This document shows positions 26,069 through 34,229 of a stretch of 64,000 nucleotides of DNA, in pieces. This DNA is from Roseimicrobium gellanilyticum (lineage in GTDB: Bacteria > Verrucomicrobiota > Verrucomicrobiia > Verrucomicrobiales > Verrucomicrobiaceae): NCBI RefSeq assembly GCF_003315205.1, contig NZ_QNRR01000001.1, positions 744,001 to 808,000 on the forward strand, written 5' to 3'. Both the position numbers and the translations under genes were made by a program. The notes below the pieces were generated by a model. That model had not been told where the DNA came from. It saw only the letters and a program-made list of their open reading frames with translations, and made no database searches. How positions within the stretch are numbered: the stretch's first letter is position 1; every line of letters starts with the position of its first letter.

Positions 26069-27109
26069 ATGTCAATCATCCGAGCCGCCGCGGTGCAAAT
26101 CGCCCCGGATCTGACAAGCTGCGAAGGCACGGTGGACCGCGTCTGCCGTGCCATCGCGGAGGCCGCCGGGAAGAAGGTCGCGCTGGCGGTCTTCCCGGAG
26201 ACGTTCATCCCGTACTACCCGTACTTCTCCTTCGTGGAGCCGGCGGTGAGCATGGGGAAGGAGCACATGCGGCTCTATGAGAATGCCGTGGAAATCCCCG
26301 GCTGGGTGCCGGAAATCCTCTCCCAGCAGGCGGCGAAGTACGGCATGGTGCTGGTGGTGGGGGTGAATGAGCGCGAACACGGTTCGCTCTACAACACCCA
26401 GCTCATCTTCGATGCGGACGGCAGCCTGCTGCTGAAGCGTCGCAAGATCACGCCCACCTACCACGAGCGCATGGTCTGGGGGCAGGGCGATGGCTCCGGG
26501 CTGAAGGTGGTGCAGAGCGAGGTGGGCCGCATCGGCGCGCTTGCCTGCTGGGAGCACTACAATCCGCTCGCCCGCTTCTCCCTCATGGCGCAGCACGAGC
26601 AAATCCACTGCGCGCAGTTCCCCGGCTCCATGGTGGGGCCCATCTTCCGCGACCAGATCGAGGTGACCATCCGGCATCATGCGCTGGAGAGCGGCTGCTT
26701 CGTGGTGAATGCCACCGGCTGGCTCACGGACGAGCAGGTGAACTCCATTTCACCCGACCCGAAGATGCGCAAAGCCCTGCGCGGCGGCTGCTACACGGCC
26801 ATCATCTCGCCCGAGGGGGTGCCCATAACTGAACCAATTACCGAAGGAGAAGGCATGGCGATTGCTGACCTCGACTTCGATCTCATCACCAAGCGCAAGC
26901 GGATGATGGATTCCGTGGGCCACTACTCCAGGCCCGACCTGCTTTCCCTTCGCGTTCATCGCGAGCCCTACACGCAGACCATTCCTCCTTTTCAGAGCCA
27001 ACTCCAATCCCGTTCCGAAGATGTCACAACGTCTCAGCCTCAACTCACCGCAGGACGTGAGCTCCTTCCAGACCTCGGTGCAGACGCACAAGCAACTGCT
27101 GGCGTCTGA
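26069..27109 (+). CDS. Nit1C nitrilase (Nit6803/Sll0784 type)
   Basis: The 346-aa nitrilase of the carbon-nitrogen hydrolase superfamily hydrolyses a nitrile to acid and ammonia. The catalytic triad is in [13 protein letters not shown] (Glu), [16 protein letters not shown] (Lys) and [16 protein letters not shown] (Cys). The [10 protein letters not shown] context is the usual one for this cluster type and the length equals that of Synechocystis Nit6803 as I recall it. The last about 30 residues overlap the start of the radical SAM gene by 89 bases in another frame. It is the only cluster member with a known activity class. Confidence 0.93.
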   Translation: MSIIRAAAVQIAPDLTSCEGTVDRVCRAIAEAAGKKVALAVFPETFIPYYPYFSFVEPAVSMGKEHMRLYENAVEIPGWVPEILSQQAAKYGMVLVVGVNEREHGSLYNTQLIFDADGSLLLKRRKITPTYHERMVWGQGDGSGLKVVQSEVGRIGALACWEHYNPLARFSLMAQHEQIHCAQFPGSMVGPIFRDQIEVTIRHHALESGCFVVNATGWLTDEQVNSISPDPKMRKALRGGCYTAIISPEGVPITEPITEGEGMAIADLDFDLITKRKRMMDSVGHYSRPDLLSLRVHREPYTQTIPPFQSQLQSRSEDVTTSQPQLTAGRELLPDLGADAQATAGV

Positions 27110-28217
27110 GCTGCAGTCGCAAGGCATCCGCATGGTGGATGAGGCTGCGTCCTCAGCCAGCCGCCGTGGAGGCGCCGGTCCCAGTGACCACAAGGCCATC
27201 ACCCTGCTGGGCACCACCATCATGGTGCCCATCCACACCCGCCCGGCACATGCGTCCATCTTCACCGCAGACCCGCCGGATGCCTCGGGCAAGTCCATGC
27301 TCTATCGCAATGGCGTCGCAGAGGCTCCACTGCAGTTCCCGCCGCAGCCGAAGTTCTACGGACTGAGCACGGCAGATGGCATCCCTTACTGGAAGATTGG
27401 CCAGCTCCACTCACACAACGTTTTGGCAACGACGGTCCTGCAGACCTGCATCCGCTATGGGAACAGCGACACCAAGTGCCAGTTCTGCGCCATCGGTGAA
27501 TCCCTGCGTGCAGGTCGCACGATTTCGAAGAAGTCCCCCGCACAGCTCGCGGAAGTCGCAGAGGCAGCCATGCGTTTGGATGGCGTGGAGCAGGTGGTGC
27601 TCACCACGGGCACTCCTCCCACGGAAGATCGCGGTGCAGCCGTGTTGGTGGAGGTAGCACAGGCCATCAAGGAACGCACCGGTCTGGCCATCCAGGCACA
27701 ATGCGAGCCGCCGGCGGATTTCGTGTGGTTTGATCGCTTGAAGGCTGTCGGCGTCGATTCGCTCGGCATGCATCTGGAAGCGTGGAGCGAGCATGTGCGG
27801 GCGCGCATCATGCCGGGGAAGGCACAGGTGTCAGTGTCCTTTTACCTGAAGGCCTTCGAGGCTGCCGTCTCCGTCTTTGGCCGTGGCCAGGTCAGCACCT
27901 ATCTGCTGGCAGGCTTGGGAGATGCCGTGGAGGAACTTTTGGAGGGCTCCTGGCAGCTCATCGCGCGTGGCGTGTATCCCTTCGTCGTCCCCTTCGTGCC
28001 CATCAGCGGCACGCCGCTGGCAAATCAAACACCACCCACCGCCGAGTTCATGCGCGCCGTGCTGGAGCCCTTGGGGAACATGCTGCGCACTGCAGGCATG
28101 ACCTCAGACACCGTGAAGGCCGGCTGCGCCAAGTGCGGCGCCTGCTCCTCCCTCTCCACTTTTGAGAAGGGAAATGGCGATGCCCTCGCCACCGCTTCTC
28201 CCTGCGCCGTGGGTTAG
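27021..28217 (+). CDS. Nit1C radical SAM protein (MSMEG_0568 family)
   Basis: The 398-aa protein resembles the MSMEG_0568 family (TIGR04043). A conserved N-terminal [25 protein letters not shown] precedes the [4Fe-4S] site [18 protein letters not shown]. The cysteine spacing is C-x9-C-x2-C instead of the canonical C-x3-C-x2-C. A C-terminal [11 protein letters not shown] may hold another cluster or zinc. The start at 27021 lies inside the nitrilase gene; the family sequence [20 protein letters not shown] before RRGGAG supports it over Met at 27132. Substrate unknown. Confidence 0.9.
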   Translation: MSQRLSLNSPQDVSSFQTSVQTHKQLLASELQSQGIRMVDEAASSASRRGGAGPSDHKAITLLGTTIMVPIHTRPAHASIFTADPPDASGKSMLYRNGVAEAPLQFPPQPKFYGLSTADGIPYWKIGQLHSHNVLATTVLQTCIRYGNSDTKCQFCAIGESLRAGRTISKKSPAQLAEVAEAAMRLDGVEQVVLTTGTPPTEDRGAAVLVEVAQAIKERTGLAIQAQCEPPADFVWFDRLKAVGVDSLGMHLEAWSEHVRARIMPGKAQVSVSFYLKAFEAAVSVFGRGQVSTYLLAGLGDAVEELLEGSWQLIARGVYPFVVPFVPISGTPLANQTPPTAEFMRAVLEPLGNMLRTAGMTSDTVKAGCAKCGACSSLSTFEKGNGDALATASPCAVG

Positions 28218-28221
28218 CGGC

Positions 28222-28256
28222 CTTGTCCCCTGTTCCTTGTCCCTTATCCCTCTCCT
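28222..28256 (+). repeat. CCTTGTCCCTTATCCCT-type simple repeat
   Basis: The short gap between the radical SAM and MSMEG_0570-family genes carries the same pyrimidine-rich repeat seen at 14834-14875. It sits just ahead of the next start codon and may affect coupling. Confidence 0.65.
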
Positions 28257-28262
28257 CCTTCC

Positions 28263-28538
28263 ATGCCCGAAGTCATATTCACCGTTGAACTGCCCGATGG
28301 CTCGAAGCGCGAGTGCTACTCGCCCTCCACCGTCGTCTGTAACTATTTTCACAAGGGCGATGAGATGCCGCTCACCGAGTTCGTGAGCCGCAGCCGCCGC
28401 GCCCTCACGGAGGCATCGGAGCGTGTGCGGGCCAGGTATGGCTTCGCCTGCTCTTCCGCGGCCGATCAGCTGGAGCAAATCGAGCGCTTCACCCGTACCC
28501 AGCCCGAGGAGGGCACCGTGCGCATCCTGAGTATTTAA
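28263..28538 (+). CDS. Nit1C: MSMEG_0570 family protein
   Basis: The 91-aa protein (MPEVIFTVELPDGSKRECYSPSTVV) matches the small nitrogen-starvation family TIGR04042 (MSMEG_0570). It has FHKGDEMPLTEFVSRSRRALTEASERVRARYGFACSSA in the middle. Predicted alpha/beta and cytosolic. Function unknown. It lies between the radical SAM and flavin oxidoreductase genes, as is common for Nit1C clusters. Confidence 0.9.
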   Translation: MPEVIFTVELPDGSKRECYSPSTVVCNYFHKGDEMPLTEFVSRSRRALTEASERVRARYGFACSSAADQLEQIERFTRTQPEEGTVRILSI

Positions 28539-28571
28539 AGAAAAAATGCAAACACCCCTTGGTCACTTGTC

Positions 28572-29903
28572 ATGAGCCAGCCTCCTACTGAATCCGTCAC
28601 CGGCATTGTGCCGCCCCCTGCGTTGCCCACGCATTATCCCGTCATCATCATCGGCGGAGGGCAGGCCGGTCTCTCCATGAGTTACTGCCTCAAGGAGCGC
28701 GGCATCCAGCACCTTGTCTTCGAGCGGGATCGCATCGGCGAATCCTGGCGTACGAAGCGGTGGGATTCCTTCTGCCTCGTCACGCCGAACTGGCAATGCA
28801 AGCTCCCGGGCTTCAATTACTCCGGCTCCGATCCGCATGGCTTCATGAAGAAAGATGAGATTGTGACCTACATTGAAGAGTACGCGAAGTCCTTCCAGCC
28901 CCCGGTGCATGAAGGCGTGTCGGTCCATCGTCTCAAGAAGAATGAAGCCGGGACTTATGAACTCAGCACCACCATCGGTGAGTACACCGCTGACCAGGTG
29001 GTGATTGCCACCGGTGGCTATCAAGATGGCAAGACGCCGCGTATCGCGGAGCGTTTCCCGGAGAACATCTTTCAGGTGCACTCCAGTGACTACAAGAACG
29101 GCAGCATGCTCCCTCCGGGCGAAGTGCTGGTAGTAGGCTCGGGTCAGTCCGGCTGTCAGATTGCCGAGGACCTGCATCTCGAGGGAAGAAAGGTCCACCT
29201 CTGCGTCGGTGGCGCACCACGCACCGCTCGCCGCTATCGCGGACGCGATGTCGTCGATTGGCTCCACGATATGGGCTACTACAACAAGCCCGTGCACGAG
29301 CATCCGCAGAAGGAACGTGTGCGCGCCAAGGCGAATCACTACGTCACCGGTCGTGATGGCGGCAGAGACATCGACCTGCGCCGCTTCGCCACGGAAGGCA
29401 TGCAGCTCTACGGCCGCCTTCTGGACCTGAAGCAGGGCAAGCTCAGTTTTGGAGATGACTTGAAGCACAATCTGGACCGCGCGGACGAAGTGGCGAACAG
29501 CATCAAAGCCACCATCGACAAGTACATCAACTCCATGCACATCACCGCCCCCACGGAAGCGCCTTACAAGCCGCTGTGGGAGCCGGCACAGCCGGTGAAG
29601 GACTTGGAGATCGCGAACTCGGGCATCACTTCCATCGTATGGTGCGTGGGCTTCTCTGCGGATTACAGTTGGATTGAGGTGCCCATCTTCGATGGCAAGG
29701 GCTATCCCAGTCACCAGCGAGGCGTGTCCACCGTGCCGGGCATTTACTTCCTCGGTCTGCCCTGGCAGTACACCTGGGGATCGGGCCGATTCTCCGGCGT
29801 GGCTCAAGATGCGCGCTATCTCGCGGGATACATCGAGCAGCGACACATCGCACCCCAGCCTGGCACCACGCGCGGCTTGAATGAACTCGCGCTGGGTTCC
29901 TGA
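28572..29903 (+). CDS. Nit1C flavin-dependent oxidoreductase (MSMEG_0569 family)
   Basis: The 443-aa flavoprotein monooxygenase-like enzyme has an FAD dinucleotide motif PVIIIGGGQAGLSMSYCL near residue 25. A second Rossmann motif EVLVVGSGQSGCQIAEDL lies near residue 186, and conserved RDRIGESWRTKRWDSF near 57-71. It resembles TIGR04046 (MSMEG_0569). It probably uses NAD(P)H and O2 on a nitrile-related intermediate, but the substrate is unknown. It starts 33 bases after the preceding gene. Confidence 0.92.
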   Translation: MSQPPTESVTGIVPPPALPTHYPVIIIGGGQAGLSMSYCLKERGIQHLVFERDRIGESWRTKRWDSFCLVTPNWQCKLPGFNYSGSDPHGFMKKDEIVTYIEEYAKSFQPPVHEGVSVHRLKKNEAGTYELSTTIGEYTADQVVIATGGYQDGKTPRIAERFPENIFQVHSSDYKNGSMLPPGEVLVVGSGQSGCQIAEDLHLEGRKVHLCVGGAPRTARRYRGRDVVDWLHDMGYYNKPVHEHPQKERVRAKANHYVTGRDGGRDIDLRRFATEGMQLYGRLLDLKQGKLSFGDDLKHNLDRADEVANSIKATIDKYINSMHITAPTEAPYKPLWEPAQPVKDLEIANSGITSIVWCVGFSADYSWIEVPIFDGKGYPSHQRGVSTVPGIYFLGLPWQYTWGSGRFSGVAQDARYLAGYIEQRHIAPQPGTTRGLNELALGS

Positions 29904-29960
29904 AGCGCCTTTGGCACGCACTCTGCATTCACTTCTGCGAATCCATCAGTCACCCCTCCC

Positions 29961-30530
29961 ATGCTGTTTGATCCTTATCCTGAATACCGCCCGCGCGATT
30001 TCATCTTCAAGATTGCCGAGACCCCGGTAGAGCTGGATGGCTACTGGCGCTTGAGACGGCAGGTCTTCTGCGAGGAGCAGCATGTGTTTCATGATGGTAA
30101 TGATCGCGATGCCATCGATGACCACGCCATCCCCATCATTTGTGCCACCCTCGTGGCAGGTATGGTGGATGAGGTGGTGGGTGTCGTGCGCATCGATGAG
30201 CGGCAGCCGCGTCTCTGGTATGGCAGCCGCCTGTGTGTGGATGCGGCCTTCCGTCGCCTCACCCAGCTCAGCCCCGGTGTGAGCGTGCGGAATCATCAGC
30301 CCGTGTACAAGGGCTTTGGCGCTCTCGGTGCCGGGCTCATCTACAAGGCGGTCTCGACTGCAAATGCCATCGGCTGTGAGACGTTCCTCGCAGATGTGCA
30401 GGAGCAGAATGAAAAATTCTTCCAGCGCCTGCACTGGCGGAAGCTGGGGGAGCGCACATTGCATGGCTTGCGCCACATCCACATGACCGCGGAGCTCAGC
30501 CACTACCCGCCCGCGGAGATGGTGGCATAA
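29961..30530 (+). CDS. Nit1C GNAT acetyltransferase (MSMEG_0567 N-domain family)
   Basis: The 189-aa GNAT-fold protein starts with YPEYRPRDFIFKIAETPVELDGYWRLRRQVFCEEQHVF. It has the strand VGVVRIDE and a C-terminal FFQRLHWRKLGERTLHGLRHIHMTAEL. It matches the N-terminal half of MSMEG_0567 (TIGR04045), which in mycobacteria is fused to an AIR-synthase-like half. Here that half is a separate gene 386 bases downstream, beyond a REP doublet. Acetyl acceptor unknown. Confidence 0.9.
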   Translation: MLFDPYPEYRPRDFIFKIAETPVELDGYWRLRRQVFCEEQHVFHDGNDRDAIDDHAIPIICATLVAGMVDEVVGVVRIDERQPRLWYGSRLCVDAAFRRLTQLSPGVSVRNHQPVYKGFGALGAGLIYKAVSTANAIGCETFLADVQEQNEKFFQRLHWRKLGERTLHGLRHIHMTAELSHYPPAEMVA

Positions 30531-30916
30531 TACTTGGTGTGCTGAGCGCAAGTTTGACAGAGCCTCCATCTCTCCACTTGAACCATGCCGCCGAGCCAAT
30601 TTGCACATGGGACGAAACGTGCGCTTTGCGTCTTGGAGTGCGGTGGCAAGCTTCAGGCGCGACACCGCTTTGACCGAAGCGAATGCGTGCGACGTGGTCA
30701 CCTGGTCATCCAAGACCCAAGCGCATCTCCTGGCGGATGGGACTTGCTTGCGGTACTGCACGGCAGATGCACGCCAGACTCCTCCGCTCAAAGCGGTGTC
30801 GCGCTTACGCTTGCCACCGTACTCCACGACGCAAAGCGTTCCGATATGGTGCTGGGTTCTCTTGGGAGAGAGTGTAGCCGCATTGCAGTGGAGCAGGAGA
30901 TGGTGGGTAACCTTCC
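30531..30916. other. 386-bp gap inside Nit1C cluster, mostly REP doublet
   Basis: The gap between the acetyltransferase and AIR-synthase-like genes holds the REP doublet (30621-30838) plus about 80-90 unique bases on each side. No coding sequence is apparent; the frames that open here are encoded by the repeat arms. Confidence 0.7.
30621..30838. repeat. REPIN-like REP doublet without transposase
   Basis: The left arm 30621-30673 (GCGCTTTGCGTCTTGGAGTG...) and inverted right arm 30788-30838 correspond to the ends of the RAYT element at 11607-12399. Each retains the GCGGTG/CACCGC hairpin. About 115 unique bases lie between. The doublet has no ORF of its own and must have been moved by a transposase acting in trans, the usual relationship of REPINs to RAYTs. 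Confidence 0.85.
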
Positions 30917-31906
30917 ATGACCGTCCACCGCATGGAGCCCCTGTCAGCCCTCATCGCTTCCCTCCGCGCCCATCCCAATGTCGCGGAGAAGCTGAACATC
31001 CTTCAGGCCTACGCCCCGAGTCTTCCCGTATCCGGAGGAATTGAAGTCGGAGATGACGCCGCCGCCATCCCCGACGGAAACGGCTATCTCCTCTTCGCTG
31101 CCGAGGGCATGATGGAGGCCTTCATCGAAAAGGATCCCTGGTTCGCCGGCTACAGTGCCGTGATGGTGAATCTCAGCGACGTCGCCGCCATGGGTGGCAT
31201 CCCCACCGCCGTGGTGGATGTGATGTGGACCCACACCGCCTCACCCATCGCTGCGCAGATCTGGGAAGGCATGCGTGCTGCATCCATGGCCTATGGCGTG
31301 CCCATTGTCGGCGGACACACCACCCGCTTCCCCATCGAGCGCACCCCACTCCTTGCCGCCGCTGTCGTAGGTCGCGCTCAGAGCCTCATCTCCAGCTTCG
31401 ATGCCCGGCCCGGTGATGCTTTGATGATGGCCGTAGACCTGCGCGGCGCCTATCGCTGGGAAGGCTCCCTCTGCTGGAATGCGAGCGTGAATTCCCCTCC
31501 ACAGCGCCTCCAGACCGATCTGCGTCTTCTCTCCGAACTTGCCAATGAAGGCCTCGTCACTGCCGGCAAGGACATCAGCAACGGAGGCGTCCCCGGCACC
31601 CTGGCCATGCTGCTCGCGACATCCCAGTGCGGTGCCACGCTGAACCTCGACACCATCCCCATGTCTCCCGGCGTCGACATGCTGCACTGGCTGGTCTCTT
31701 TCCCGAGCTATGGTTATCTCCTCAGCGTGCGCCCAGAAAAAGCCGCCGAAGTACGCGCCAAATTTCAGTCCCGGGACATCGCCTGCGAAGTCATCGGCGA
31801 AATCACCCCCTCCGAAGCGGACGCTTCATCACACCCCATCACCATGCAGTGGCACGGCTCAACAGCCCTCTTCACCCACATCACCCCGGCGCCCCACCCA
31901 ATGTAG
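30917..31906 (+). CDS. Nit1C AIR synthase-like protein (Sll0787 family)
   Basis: The 329-aa protein of the PurM/SelD/ThiL ATP-binding superfamily has GGIEVGDDAAAIPDGNGYLLFAAEGM, YSAVMVNLSDVAAMGGIPTAVVDV, IVGGHTTR and SNGGVPGTLAMLL. These correspond to the PurM-like N- and C-domains. It matches TIGR04049 (Sll0787), the second half of MSMEG_0567. The likely reaction is ATP-dependent activation of an unknown intermediate. It is the last gene of the cluster here. The glycosyltransferase seen in some clusters (MSMEG_0565) is not present. Confidence 0.88.
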   Translation: MTVHRMEPLSALIASLRAHPNVAEKLNILQAYAPSLPVSGGIEVGDDAAAIPDGNGYLLFAAEGMMEAFIEKDPWFAGYSAVMVNLSDVAAMGGIPTAVVDVMWTHTASPIAAQIWEGMRAASMAYGVPIVGGHTTRFPIERTPLLAAAVVGRAQSLISSFDARPGDALMMAVDLRGAYRWEGSLCWNASVNSPPQRLQTDLRLLSELANEGLVTAGKDISNGGVPGTLAMLLATSQCGATLNLDTIPMSPGVDMLHWLVSFPSYGYLLSVRPEKAAEVRAKFQSRDIACEVIGEITPSEADASSHPITMQWHGSTALFTHITPAPHPM

Positions 31907-31926
31907 AAGGCTTCTCCAGAAGCCTT
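31907..31926 (+). terminator. possible terminator hairpin after Nit1C cluster
   Basis: AAGGCTTCT (31907-31915) pairs with AGAAGCCTT (31918-31926) directly after the TAG stop. The loop is only two bases and there is no strong T-tract, so efficiency is uncertain. Confidence 0.35.
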
Positions 31927-32066
31927 TCACGCCCGCACGTCCGAGCGCCAACCATTCTCACACCCGCTCATCCCACCCCACCACCAAACCCTCTTTGCGT
32001 TTTTTGCGTTCTTTTGCGGCCAATAAAAAAACGTAAACCCCACCCCTGATCCTCCTCCACACCCCA

Positions 32067-33098
32067 CTACCCCCTCCTCCTAATCGTCGGCCCATCCTTC
32101 CACGTCCCTTGTACCATGACATCCCGCGGGTGCTCCGGGATGCCCCGTTCATTCGTGTGTAGTTTCTGCACCAGCAGATCCACCGCGGCCGCTCCCACCT
32201 GAGCTAGATTGCCATCAATGCCAGCCATGTTCTTGCGTTCCTGCTCGGTGCCAAAGAGATGGGCCACGCCCACGTCCTCCGGCACCCGCACGCGCAGGCG
32301 GTCCAGCAGTTCCACGACTCGCTCCTTGTAGGCAATGATGGCATCGGGTCGATGCTTCTCAAACCAGTCACGGAATTTGCTCATGTTCACCATCGAGCCC
32401 TCGACCATGAAGGGCGGGCATTGCTCTTCCGCAGGACGTTGCCATTGCTCATCAAGCGCTGCGGCAGACCATTGTCCTCCAACGACTCGGTTGTTGCGCA
32501 CAGGAATCACGAGCGCAGGCCTTTGATATCCGGCGGCGCGTAGCTCCCGGAACGCGAGTTTCACATTGTAGAAACCATTCAGGTGCACCCGGTCAACGGG
32601 CAGTGCATCGAAGTACGTGCTCAAACCCACGACGGAGAAGTGTGAAATATCCTGCCGCGTGAACTGGCCCTCGTCCTGGGAGAAGCCAAGGATCATGCCG
32701 GAGATGCCCTGTGCCTGTAGCACCTTGCAGAGGCGTGCCGGATTCTGCCGCACCGACTCCAGTGAGGCCACCTCAACACGGTAGCCAAGTTGCTCCGCCC
32801 GATCGCGGATACCGCGGAAGTACCAGCGGCACACGTCCTTTCCCTTCCAGTCCGCTTCGGACAGGTGCGTCACCAGGGCCAGCGTCTCCGCATGTGGTTG
32901 TACCCGCCGGCGCCGCTGCGACATCAGCGCCTGCACCAGCGGATTCGGCACGTAGCCGAGGCGCACCGCGTGCCCCTTCACCCGCTGCTTCACATCCGAC
33001 GTGATGCGCGGGTCATCCCGCAAGGCACGCGAAACCGTCGCCGGGGAAACCCCCGACGCGCGTGCGACATCGAGCATGCAAACCCTGGTTTCCGGCAT
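32067..33098 (-). CDS. LacI-family transcriptional regulator
   Basis: The 343-aa regulator has a LacI helix-turn-helix at residues about 8-28 (MLDVARASGVSPATVSRALRDDPRIT) and hinge region RLGYVPNPLVQALMSQ. A periplasmic-binding-protein-like effector domain follows. The C-terminus keeps GVAHLFGTEQERKNMAGIDGNLAQVGAAAVDLL, the usual dimerisation and ligand area. Probably controls sugar-related genes; the operator and target are not evident here. It is convergent with the Nit1C cluster. Confidence 0.92.
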   Translation of the reverse strand: MPETRVCMLDVARASGVSPATVSRALRDDPRITSDVKQRVKGHAVRLGYVPNPLVQALMSQRRRRVQPHAETLALVTHLSEADWKGKDVCRWYFRGIRDRAEQLGYRVEVASLESVRQNPARLCKVLQAQGISGMILGFSQDEGQFTRQDISHFSVVGLSTYFDALPVDRVHLNGFYNVKLAFRELRAAGYQRPALVIPVRNNRVVGGQWSAAALDEQWQRPAEEQCPPFMVEGSMVNMSKFRDWFEKHRPDAIIAYKERVVELLDRLRVRVPEDVGVAHLFGTEQERKNMAGIDGNLAQVGAAAVDLLVQKLHTNERGIPEHPRDVMVQGTWKDGPTIRRRG

Positions 33099-33194
33099 GT
33101 GGTGGTCCGCACACTCCGTGTGCGGTCAGGATTCACCTCGCAGACTTCGTGCCAGAGACCCGGGAGTTGCGAACACACCGGCAGGGAGTAGCAT

Positions 33195-33440
33195 GTGAGA
33201 AGTGTGAGTGCGACCGTCGACAGCGTCCTTCAGGAGGCCCTGCAGCTCCCCGAGGAGTCCAGATTGGAGCTTGTAGAGCAGCTTATCATTTGCTCAAGCT
33301 CCTACGCTGCAATCGAGCGGGAACAGGTCACAGTGGCGGAAGCGCGATTGGAAGAAATGCAATCGGGCAAAGTAAAGGGTATTCCTCTTGAACAGGCTCT
33401 CCGGGAAGTGCGCGAGAAGACAATACGCCGAAGGCGTTAG
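33195..33440 (+). CDS. orphan antitoxin-like protein, 3' end within a repeat
   Basis: The 81-aa protein (VDSVLQEALQLPEESRLELVEQL...ARLEEMQSGKVKGIPLEQAL) resembles the putative addiction-module component family (TIGR02574), usually followed by a RelE/ParE toxin. No toxin frame follows. The last codons (TIRRRR-stop) overlap the left terminal palindrome of the 256-bp repeat at 33424-33679, suggesting the repeat replaced the original 3' end and may have removed the toxin. Start codon GTG 33195 or 33204. Confidence 0.65.
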   Translation: MRSVSATVDSVLQEALQLPEESRLELVEQLIICSSSYAAIEREQVTVAEARLEEMQSGKVKGIPLEQALREVREKTIRRRR

Positions 33441-33679
33441 ACACTGTCCAGCCCAAGGTAAGCCTGCGAAGCAGGCGCCACCTTGGGTGTTGGGTGTAGT
33501 TTCCTTGAACCCTGAAGGGGTTCCACAAGGAAGCTGCTGCAATGGTTAAAGGCCGCGATAGAGTCAGCAGGCCGGCGTTTGTTGAACGCTTTCAGCGTAC
33601 TGATAAGTTCTGCTCACCTGGGGTGGCGCCCGCTACGCGAGCTTACCCCAGGCTATGCGTGTTCAACGCCTTCGGCGTA
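33424..33679. repeat. 256-bp multi-hairpin repeat with terminal inverted ends (family B)
   Basis: The left end TACGCCGAAGGCGTTAGACAC (33424-33444) is the near inverse (19 of 21) of 33659-33679. Three long hairpins lie inside: CCCAAGGT/ACCTTGGG with an inner GCCTGC/GCAGGC (33452-33487), GAACCC/GGGTTC (33503-33530) and CCTGGGGT/ACCCCAGG (33617-33652). It looks like a non-autonomous mobile or structured RNA-coding repeat, with no ORF of its own. Confidence 0.75.
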
Positions 33680-33733
33680 AGCTGCGAAGTTCAATATCAG
33701 CATTCCATCCTGGGCCGTGTTGTCGTGGTGTTG

Positions 33734-34120
33734 TCACACCAGCAGCGCCAGCGACACGATCTGCCACAGCAGCACAATCACCCAGTACACCACCTGAAAC
33801 CAACGCTTCGCTGTCTTGTGCCTCAGATGCTGTTGCGCGATGTAAGCGCCCGGCCAGCCGCCGAGCAACGAAAAGGCGTGCAGGGTGGTCTCCGGGAGAC
33901 GCCAGCCATTGGCCTGGGCGCGTCGCTTGTCATGCCAGTAGAGGCCATAGGCGGCCATGCTGAAGAGCATCATGAAGACCATCAAGCCCAGCCACACATC
34001 GGACCCGCGGCGCCAGGCGGCGAGGGAAGGCAGCACAAGCAGAAATACCATCAGTGCCGTCCGGGTGCGAACGAGTTGAAGGAGGGATGAGGTGAGTCTT
34101 CCTGACTTGCTGCCAGTCAT
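33734..34120 (-). CDS. DUF1294 membrane protein
   Basis: The protein has about 128 residues from ATG 34120. A longer open frame exists but its N-terminal part has no membrane or family features. The C-terminal 90 residues show the DUF1294 pattern: YGLYWHDKRRAQANGWRLPETTLHAFSLLGGWPGAYIAQQHLRHKTAKRWFQ, with several hydrophobic spans. Function unknown. An N-terminal cold-shock domain, common in relatives, is absent. Confidence 0.82.
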   Translation of the reverse strand: MTGSKSGRLTSSLLQLVRTRTALMVFLLVLPSLAAWRRGSDVWLGLMVFMMLFSMAAYGLYWHDKRRAQANGWRLPETTLHAFSLLGGWPGAYIAQQHLRHKTAKRWFQVVYWVIVLLWQIVSLALLV

Positions 34121-34229
34121 GTGCGCCACAAGGTACGGTGTGCCTGGCGCATCCAGTGCCATGTTTTCAGGTTCCGTGCAATGATTGTAGATGGTGGACG
34201 GGCGGGCATGATCTGCTCTATAAGCACCC

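Noticed and set aside
33542-34090. Toxin gene after the antitoxin on the plus strand
   Set aside because: The frame is opposite the DUF1294 gene and low in complexity; no RelE/ParE features are seen.
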